DNA of 12,290 nt from Lysobacterales bacterium (GTDB taxonomy: Bacteria; Pseudomonadota; Gammaproteobacteria; Xanthomonadales; SZUA-5): positions 1-12,290 of the forward strand of contig JANJUH010000251.1 in the NCBI GenBank assembly GCA_024710675.1. The letters run 5' to 3'. The notes under the pieces were generated by a model that saw only the letters and a list, made by a program, of their open reading frames with translations, did no database searches and was not told the origin of the DNA. Below, piece by piece: positions 6,921 to 12,290 of the stretch. Both the position numbers and the translations under genes were made by a program. Positions within the stretch are counted from its first letter, which is position 1. Every line of letters begins with the position of its first letter.

Positions 6921-8720
6921 TCAGCGCTCCACGACGTATTCGGGCGAGGTCAGGATCAGCCAGAGCGCATCCTGCACGCGGTAGCGTTGCCAGTCGGACC
7001 CGCTGTTGTTCTGGGTGATGTCGGCAATGTGGCTGGTCAGCACCTGGCGCATGAAGGGGCTCATGCGCTGACCCATGAACAAGAGGTCGTAGCGATCGAC
7101 CAAGGCCGCCGGGTTGGTCGCCAGGGCGAGGTCACGATTGAGGTCGACCTGCACCGGATCCCAGTTGCCGAGGCCCGGGTTGCCCCACCACGCCCAGTGG
7201 ATCTTGCCGCCGAGCTCGTTGATCAGGCGGGTGATGTAGGTATCGGTGGTGATCTGGAACTCGGGCGAGTACAGGCCAGCCTGGGCGATCTCGCCCGGGA
7301 GCTGGTAATCGGGCAGGAAGAAGTTGAACACGGTCGGCGAGCGCAGCACCGCCTGGGCGCCGTAGTGCTCCGGCCAGCCCTCGCGGATGCGCCCGTCGAT
7401 GGAGCGGCCGTCGAGCGCCCGCCAGAGCTGGCTGATGCGCAACAGGGGTTCGCGCAGCTTGCCGAAGTCCGGCGGGGCCGCGGCCGGATTGCGGGCCTCC
7501 GGGTCGAGCAGGATCGCGCGCGCCATCGCGCCGAGATCGCCACGCACGCCGGCGCCGTTGTTGGCGAAGACCGCCGCCACCCGGCCGACATAGGCCGGCG
7601 AGGGATTGCTGGTGGTCAGGCGCTGGATCAGCCGGCGCGCGAGGAAGGGGCCGACGTTGGGGTGGTTGTAGAGGTTGTCCAGCGCCAGGTCCAGATTGCC
7701 GCGGGCGCCACCGCCGGGGCCGAGCACGCCGCCGGGCAGGCTCACGCCGGGATAATCGAGCAGGGTCTTGCTGCCGGTGCTGGCGTGGTAGATGTCGCCA
7801 AAGGCCGTGCCTTCGCCCCAGGGCAGGATCGGCGTGCGCCAGCCCGGATGCAGGCGCCAGTCCTGGCTGCCCGGGCCGGAGCCGCAGTACAGCCAGCTCC
7901 ACCAGTTGAAGGAAGGGCTGGTTTCCGGCGCCGTCGGTGGGTCGCAGGTCGACCAGTTCCAGCCGGTGAAGACATGGGCGAAGCCCTGGATCTCGGCCTG
8001 CCCGTAGCTCGGGACCGTCTGCACGCCGGGTGTGCCGGGGTCGCCGTCGACCGGCGTGCCGTCGGGATTGAGCTCAACGAGACCGATCGAGAACAACTGC
8101 ATGATCTCGCGCGCGTAATTCTCGTCCGGGCGGATGTTCAGTGCCGCATCGGGCTTGCGGTTCTTGAACATCGACAGGTAGTGCGCCATCGCCGGGTGCA
8201 GCGTGACCTCCTCGAGCAGCGTCCGGTAATTGCCGAAGGCGTGCTCCGAGAGCAGGTCGTAATAGTGGGCGAGGGTGGTCGGATTACCCTCGAGCGCACC
8301 GTTCTGGTCGGAGACCACGAGGATCTGCGAGAGTGCGAAGGCCATGCGCTGGCGGAGCTGGTCGGGCTCCTGCAGCACGTTGCGCCACCAGATCTCCTGG
8401 CGCCTGTCCTGCCAGACCTCGATCGGCTGGCCGGCGGCGATCGCAGCGTGGATCAAGCCGTCGAGAAAGGGCAACTGGCGTGAGGCCGGCTGCGCGAGCT
8501 GCTCCTGCAGCCACGCGTGGTAGCCGATGCGGTACAGGCGCTCGATCTCGGGCAGGGTGGGCCCGAAGGTGGCCTGGGTCAGGAAGCGCTGGGCTTCGGC
8601 GCGGGTATGCGGGCCCTCCGGCGCCTGGTCGAAGCCGGCGGCGAAAAGCGAGGTGTTGGCGAGTGTGGGCGCCGACAGGCCGAGCAGGCCGGCGCAGGCC
8701 AACAAACGAAACAAGGACAT
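6921..8720 (-). CDS. DUF1800 family exported protein
   Basis: A 599-residue DUF1800 protein, a family of unknown function usually encoded next to DUF1501. A Sec signal peptide covers about residues 1-21 (MSLFRLLACAGLLGLSAPTLA). Family blocks are AQRFLTQATFGPT (43-55), LRQRMAFALSQILVVSD (122-138), HAFGNYRTLLEEVTLHPAMAHYL (160-182, written here as one block split at LLEEV), RPDENYAREIMQLFSIGL (197-214), IQGFAHVFTGWNW (244-256) and ARRLIQRLTTSNP (361-373). The start at 8720 is set by GGGGGGAA five bases upstream and by the signal peptide; the open frame runs on to 9422, but that overlaps the exported protein gene on the other strand. The mature N-terminus contains LFAAGFD (25-31), resembling the VDGFE tails of two neighbours. 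A Trp/Cys-rich insert lies at 254-287. It heads the two-gene operon with DUF1501. Confidence 0.93.
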   Translation of the reverse strand: MSLFRLLACAGLLGLSAPTLANTSLFAAGFDQAPEGPHTRAEAQRFLTQATFGPTLPEIERLYRIGYHAWLQEQLAQPASRQLPFLDGLIHAAIAAGQPIEVWQDRRQEIWWRNVLQEPDQLRQRMAFALSQILVVSDQNGALEGNPTTLAHYYDLLSEHAFGNYRTLLEEVTLHPAMAHYLSMFKNRKPDAALNIRPDENYAREIMQLFSIGLVELNPDGTPVDGDPGTPGVQTVPSYGQAEIQGFAHVFTGWNWSTCDPPTAPETSPSFNWWSWLYCGSGPGSQDWRLHPGWRTPILPWGEGTAFGDIYHASTGSKTLLDYPGVSLPGGVLGPGGGARGNLDLALDNLYNHPNVGPFLARRLIQRLTTSNPSPAYVGRVAAVFANNGAGVRGDLGAMARAILLDPEARNPAAAPPDFGKLREPLLRISQLWRALDGRSIDGRIREGWPEHYGAQAVLRSPTVFNFFLPDYQLPGEIAQAGLYSPEFQITTDTYITRLINELGGKIHWAWWGNPGLGNWDPVQVDLNRDLALATNPAALVDRYDLLFMGQRMSPFMRQVLTSHIADITQNNSGSDWQRYRVQDALWLILTSPEYVVER

Positions 8721-8725
8721 CCGGA

Positions 8726-8733
8726 TTCCCCCC
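8726..8733 (-). promoter_or_regulatory. Ribosome binding site of the DUF1800 gene
   Basis: GGGGGGAA on the minus strand, 5 bases before the ATG at 8720. It lies downstream of another in-frame ATG at 8744, so it favours 8720 as the true start. Confidence 0.55.
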
Positions 8734-8840
8734 AGGGCCGACATCGTGACCAATCCTAACTGCGATCGGCGGGCTCTGGTGTGACCGGCTTTGCCGATTG
8801 TCGGCTTGCCAGCACCGCCCGACGGTCGCATCGTTGGCCC

Positions 8841-9410
8841 ATGGTCCCTGGTTTTGCCCGCATCCTGTTTGCCTTGCCCGCGCTGCTCGCGCCGATTGCA
8901 GCGTCGGCCTTCTCGCTCGGCTCGCCGATCTGCGAGGTGAACAGCTTGCCCCTGGTCGAGATGAGCCCGACGCTGGCCGACCCGCCGCCGACCGGATGGG
9001 GCATCGAGGTCCGGCCCTGGTACGTGCCGGGGCAAGGGCAGCAGGTGCGCATCCGCAATAGCGATCCGGCGCGTGAGGTGCGCGGAGTGCTGCTGTGGGC
9101 CAAGTCCGGCCCGAGCGCCGGCGCCGGCAGCTTCACTCTCGACCGCGCCGGCCTCTACCAGCACATCCCGGCCCCCGCACCGTGCGGACAGTGGGCGCTG
9201 AGCCACACCAGCGCGAAGGTCAAGTCGCAATCCGACCTGGTTTTCGACTGGACCGCCCCGGAGCATGGTGGCACCGTGATCCTGCGCGCCTTCCTGATCG
9301 AGGACTGCGGCCAGCCTTCGGGCGGCTGCCGCAGCCATCAGGCGCTGACCCCGGTGACGGTGCTGGTCGAGGCCTTGTTCGTGGACGGGCTGGAAGGCTC
9401 CAATCGGTGA
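8841..9410 (+). CDS. Small exported protein with Reeler-like domain
   Basis: A 189-residue exported protein. ATG 8841 is followed directly by a Sec signal (about 1-23, ending PIAASA before FSLGSP); a GTG at 8781 would put 20 polar residues ahead of it, so it is less likely. The mature part has four cysteines (C31, C115, C156, C163), enough for two disulfides. The stretch from RGVLLWAKSGPSAGAGSFTL (81-100) through ALSHTSAKVKSQSDLVFDW (119-137) to TAPEHGGTVILRAFLIED (138-155) resembles a Reeler (reelin N-terminal) domain: a ligand-like beta sandwich with a conserved W-x-A/P and a G-TV-x-x-RA strand. The protein ends VLVEALFVDGLEGSNR, nearly matching the tail of the next gene. It is divergent from the DUF1800 operon (120 bp apart). 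Function unknown; the Reeler call is moderate. Confidence 0.75.
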   Translation: MVPGFARILFALPALLAPIAASAFSLGSPICEVNSLPLVEMSPTLADPPPTGWGIEVRPWYVPGQGQQVRIRNSDPAREVRGVLLWAKSGPSAGAGSFTLDRAGLYQHIPAPAPCGQWALSHTSAKVKSQSDLVFDWTAPEHGGTVILRAFLIEDCGQPSGGCRSHQALTPVTVLVEALFVDGLEGSNR

Positions 9411-9479
9411 GTAACGCACCACGAGTGTGAATCACTGCATCGCGGAGCGGCTATTCTTCAAACAAGATCCGTTGTTCCC

Positions 9480-9484
9480 GAGGA
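9480..9484 (+). promoter_or_regulatory. Ribosome binding site of the propeller-protein gene
   Basis: GAGGA six bases before the GTG at 9491. It supports that GTG over the ATG at 9521, which lies inside the signal peptide. The 80-bp spacer upstream is less GC-rich than its surroundings and holds TATTCT (9452-9457), a possible -10 box without a good -35 partner. Confidence 0.5.
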
Positions 9485-9490
9485 TGCTCC

Positions 9491-11977
9491 GTGCCCGCAG
9501 GAGTTCCAGCACCCGCGCTGATGGCGGTCTTCCTGAGTTTCGCGGCTGTGCCCGGGCTGGCGTCAAGCTCGGACCCGGTGCCCCCTGGGCATCCGCTGCC
9601 GCTCGAATCGCGCCCAAACTCATCGACTGACGTCACGGCCGCTCCCGGTTCGGGCAAGGCAATCGCCGGAGCACGATTCGGCGACTACGACTGGTCCGCG
9701 GCCTTTCCGACGCTCGGCGGCCCGGATGGCACGGTCCGAGCGATCGTCCGCTGGGACGACGGAACCGGACCGACGTGGGTCATCGGAGGAGAGTTCCAGG
9801 CCGCCGGCGGCGTGCAGGTCTCTGGCGTGGCGATCTGGAATGGGCGCGCATGGGCACCCATCGGTGAAGGGTTGCCAGGGACGGTCTACAGCTTGGCGGT
9901 CCATCGCGGGGATCTCTACGCCGGCGGGAGCCTGCGGTTGCCCGGCGCGAGCACTGCCTTCGGTGTCGCGCGGTGGACGGGCAGCGAGTGGGAAACGGTT
10001 GGCGCGGGTGTGAATGGACAGGTCTTCGCGCTCGCTTCCGATGGGGCCTCCATCTACGCAGGGGGGCGGTTCTCCGTACCTGGCTCCGCTACTGCTGGCC
10101 GAAACATTGCCCGGTGGGACGGAAGGCAATGGACCGTGCTCGGAGGCGGCCTGGAGGGCTCCATCGGTCCCGGAGTCTGGTCCCTGGGCATTCATTCGGG
10201 TCGGCTCTGTGCGGGAGGCATCTTCGACCGGACTCCAGGCGATGGCACGGTGCTGCGTAACGTCAGTTGCTGGGACGGGACGCGCTGGCAAGCGCTCGGT
10301 TCCGGCGTCGGTGGACCGGTTTACGCCTTGTCCAGCTACCGGGGAGCGCTGGTGGCGGGCGGGCAGTTCGAGACCGCCGGTGGCCTGCCGGCGCGCAACC
10401 TCGCGCGCTGGGACGGGGCGTCATGGCAGCCCTTCGGCGATGGGGCTGACAGAGAAGTTCGGGCCCTGGCCGTGGAGGGTGAAAGGCTCCATGCCGGTGG
10501 CAACTTTCGCTCCATCGACAATATTGCCGCTCCAGCACTGGCCGAGTTCGACGGCCAGCGTTGGTCCAATAGCGGTCTCGATCCGGACCTTGCCGTACGC
10601 GCCATCGCAATCGATTCGGACGTCGTCATCGCGGGGGGATTCTTCTCCACCATCGGTGAGCGGGCGGCCAGCCGGGTCGCATGGCGTCGGGGACTGCGTT
10701 GGGAGGCCCTGGGCGAAGGGCTCAGCCTTCCCGCCCTGGATGCCCTCGAGTTCCGTGGTCAATGGGTCATTGGGGGCAACTTTGGAGTGCTCGGTTCGCC
10801 AGGCGGCCGTGGGGTGGCGGCTTGGGACGGAAGGGCCTGGCAACCCTTGGGCGGCGGGACGGATGGTTCGGCCGGGTCCCTATTGGTTCACGGGGACGAT
10901 CTGATCGCTGCGGGTTCGTTCGCGAGCGCGGGCGGCGAGCCTGCGCTCAACATCGCGCGTTGGAACGGCCAACACTGGCAAGCAATGGGAGAGGGGCTGG
11001 CCGATACGATCGTACAGGCTCTGGTGGAGTACCAGGGTGCCGTGGTGGCGGCGGGGGCTTTCCGTTTGTCCGGATCCTCGTCGCTGGGGCGCGTCGCCCG
11101 TTGGGATGCGCAAGGCTGGCATGACTTGGGCGAGCCCTTCGACGGAGCGGTTCGTTCCTTGGTGGTGCATCGGGGAGTGCTTTACGCAGGTGGCTTTTTC
11201 TCGTCGGCTGGAGGTGTCCAGGCCAGCAAGATCGCACGCTGGGACGGCGCCGACTGGCAAGCACTGGATGGCGCTGCGCTCGCGCCCGTGCAGCGTCTGT
11301 ACTCCGGGGGTGATGGCCTGTATGTCGGTACCACTCCCGATCGGGACGGGGTCTGGCATTGGAACGGGTCCGCCTGGGCTCGGGTCGGTTGGCTGTTCTC
11401 GAACGCTGATATCTCAGCTTTGACGGAGTTCGAGGGCGCGCTCATCTCCGCCGGAAACGTGTTTCCGCGTTATTTCGACGGCGACTTCTGGCGCCCGCTG
11501 GGGAACATCCCCGGGCTCGGCGATGGCGGGGCGATGGTCGGATCGATGTCGGTGCACCAGGGCGCCCTCTTCGCGGCGGGACGGATGCACCATGGGTCTC
11601 GCGTCATGCCGGAGATCGGGCGCTTCGGTCCGGAGATTCCGACGCTGATCGAACACGTTGGAATCAGTCCTCTCCGCCCTGCGCTGGGTGAACCGGTCAC
11701 GATCAAGGTCAGGGTAGCCAGTGCCGGCAGCGCCCCGCAGGGCAGGGTCCTGATTGCGGCGGCGCCCGGCGGATCCTGCACGACCGAACACCTGGTGCCG
11801 ACATCGGCCGATGCGGCGACAGCGGGTTGCACGATTCGCTGGACGCTAAGCGGTCGGAAGCAGATCCAGGTCCGTTACCTCGGTGGCACCGATACCGTGC
11901 GTTGGTGGGCGCCGGCATCCTTGCCGGCACCCCTCGTCGTCCCGGTGGAATCTCTGCTGGTCGACGGCTTCGAATAG
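9491..11977 (+). CDS. Exported protein with 13 propeller-type repeats and Ig-like domain
   Basis: An 828-residue exported protein. A GTG start gives a Sec signal (about 1-25, hydrophobic core ALMAVFLSFAAV). Residues 113-672 hold 13 copies of a unit whose core is [IV]ARWDG-x-x-W-x-x-LG-x-G, followed by G-x-V-x-AL, then L-x-AGG-x-F-x-x-AGG. The cores start near 113, 159, 206, 258, 304, 350, 396, 442, 488, 535, 581, 621 and 660, mostly 46 residues apart and shorter (40, 39) at the end. Repeats 6 and 7 are degenerate. The pattern resembles the Rax2-like/kelch-like beta-propeller repeats of large bacterial surface proteins, so one or two propellers are likely. Residues about 715-808 look like a bacterial Ig-like domain with C763 and C780. 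The protein ends VPVESLLVDGFE. No catalytic motif is seen; a surface or secreted binding role is inferred. Confidence 0.85.
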   Translation: MPAGVPAPALMAVFLSFAAVPGLASSSDPVPPGHPLPLESRPNSSTDVTAAPGSGKAIAGARFGDYDWSAAFPTLGGPDGTVRAIVRWDDGTGPTWVIGGEFQAAGGVQVSGVAIWNGRAWAPIGEGLPGTVYSLAVHRGDLYAGGSLRLPGASTAFGVARWTGSEWETVGAGVNGQVFALASDGASIYAGGRFSVPGSATAGRNIARWDGRQWTVLGGGLEGSIGPGVWSLGIHSGRLCAGGIFDRTPGDGTVLRNVSCWDGTRWQALGSGVGGPVYALSSYRGALVAGGQFETAGGLPARNLARWDGASWQPFGDGADREVRALAVEGERLHAGGNFRSIDNIAAPALAEFDGQRWSNSGLDPDLAVRAIAIDSDVVIAGGFFSTIGERAASRVAWRRGLRWEALGEGLSLPALDALEFRGQWVIGGNFGVLGSPGGRGVAAWDGRAWQPLGGGTDGSAGSLLVHGDDLIAAGSFASAGGEPALNIARWNGQHWQAMGEGLADTIVQALVEYQGAVVAAGAFRLSGSSSLGRVARWDAQGWHDLGEPFDGAVRSLVVHRGVLYAGGFFSSAGGVQASKIARWDGADWQALDGAALAPVQRLYSGGDGLYVGTTPDRDGVWHWNGSAWARVGWLFSNADISALTEFEGALISAGNVFPRYFDGDFWRPLGNIPGLGDGGAMVGSMSVHQGALFAAGRMHHGSRVMPEIGRFGPEIPTLIEHVGISPLRPALGEPVTIKVRVASAGSAPQGRVLIAAAPGGSCTTEHLVPTSADAATAGCTIRWTLSGRKQIQVRYLGGTDTVRWWAPASLPAPLVVPVESLLVDGFE

Positions 11978-12010
11978 GCCGCGCGCGTAGAGACTTCCGC
12001 CCTCGCGGCC
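11977..12010. terminator. Possible hairpin between convergent genes
   Basis: A 7-bp inverted repeat, GGCCGCG (11977-11983) and CGCGGCC (12004-12010), with a 20-base loop fills the 33-bp gap between the convergent propeller and beta-lactamase genes. It could end transcription from either side. It lacks a T tract and the loop is long, so the call is weak. Confidence 0.25.
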
Positions 12011-12290
12011 TCAACCCAGCGCCCACTCCGCCGCGATCCGCCCGACGTCGGCCAACACCGCCTCGTGCCGCGGTTCGATCTGGTCGGTGTACTCGCCGCT
12101 GTCATAGTAGGCGCAGACGATGATCGGGGCCTTGCCCGGCGGGTGGACGATCGCGATGTCGTTGCACTTGGTGGTCGTGCCGACGTCACGCCCGGTGCCG
12201 GTCTTGTTGCCGACACGCCAGTCCGCGGGCAGGCCGGCGCGCAGGCGTCGCGCGCCGGTGCGGGTGGCGTACATCCAGCCGAGCAGGCGT
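12011..12290 (-). CDS. Class A beta-lactamase, C-terminal part (gene continues past window)
   Basis: The last 92 residues or so of a serine beta-lactamase, hydrolysing beta-lactams in the periplasm. The frame is open to the window edge and reads RLLGWMYATRTG ahead of the first internal methionine at 12274, so that methionine is not the start. The third active-site motif is clear: VGNKTGTG, where KTG is the Ambler 234-236 triad. It is followed by the family's final beta strands, NDIAIVHPPGKAPIIVCAYY, and the terminal helix ending IAAEWALG. Between KTGTG and NDIAIV the loop reads RDVGTTTKC, a few residues longer than the usual DYGTT type and containing a cysteine. The catalytic serine (S70), SDN and E166 motifs lie outside the window, so activity and subclass cannot be judged. 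It is convergent with the propeller gene. Confidence 0.9.
   Translation of the reverse strand, partial: RLLGWMYATRTGARRLRAGLPADWRVGNKTGTGRDVGTTTKCNDIAIVHPPGKAPIIVCAYYDSGEYTDQIEPRHEAVLADVGRIAAEWALG

Noticed and set aside
5357..8483. Two long plus-strand open frames (553 and 574 residues) opposite the DUF1501 and DUF1800 genes
   Set aside because: Their translations are low-complexity Arg/Ala/Val-rich and match nothing I recognise, while the minus strand carries two clear families. They are antisense shadows of strongly GC-ending codons.
8721..9422. Upstream extension of the DUF1800 frame to 833 residues
   Set aside because: It would place about 230 residues ahead of a clear signal peptide, and it overlaps the exported protein gene on the plus strand. 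The GGGGGGAA site supports 8720.
9491..11977. Propeller gene as a recent tandem expansion
   Set aside because: The protein repeats are clear but the DNA of neighbouring repeats is well diverged, so duplication is old rather than recent slippage.

Overview
The window is high-GC, densely packed bacterial chromosome. Several things suggest a gammaproteobacterium of the order Lysobacterales (Xanthomonadales): a serine/threonine kinase with a TPR tail next to a TIGR02999-type ECF sigma factor, a DUF1800/DUF1501 secreted-protein pair, REP-like intergenic repeats beginning with GTAG, and secreted proteins ending in a VDGFE-like tail. The order is an inference from gene families and style; there is no marker gene to prove it. 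No rRNA, tRNA, CRISPR array, transposase or phage gene is visible.

Layout. 1-62: a REP-like hairpin. 63-757, minus: a two-gene type II toxin-antitoxin operon (Phd/YefM-like antitoxin, then a VapC-like PIN toxin, overlapping by 4 bp). It is preceded by a 14-bp perfect palindrome (778-791) that lies where the promoter should be. 917-3914, plus: a membrane-anchored serine/threonine kinase with a long TPR-like C-terminal half, then an ECF sigma factor. 3924-5117, minus: a CPA2-type cation:proton antiporter, convergent with the sigma gene. 5118-5431: gene-free, with two direct copies of a 91-bp element whose ends are inverted repeats. 5432-8720, minus: DUF1800 (Sec signal) then DUF1501 (twin-arginine signal), separated by one base. 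8841-9410, plus: a small exported Reeler-like protein, divergent from the DUF pair. 9491-11977, plus: a large exported protein with 13 beta-propeller-type repeats and a C-terminal Ig-like domain. 12011-12290, minus: the C-terminal end of a class A beta-lactamase that runs off the window.

How the genes may work together. The toxin and antitoxin form one autoregulated unit. The kinase and sigma factor are probably one signalling unit, with the kinase or its TPR domain controlling the sigma factor. The DUF1800/DUF1501 pair is a recurrent but biochemically uncharacterised partnership of exported proteins. The two exported proteins on the other side of the divergent promoter region share an almost identical C-terminal tail (V-x-V-E-[AS]-L-[FL]-V-D-G-[LF]-E) although their folds differ. 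The DUF1800 protein carries a similar LFAAGFD string just after its signal peptide. That recurring short motif on unrelated exported proteins is the most interesting unexplained signal in the window. No complete, clearly new multi-gene system was recognised.
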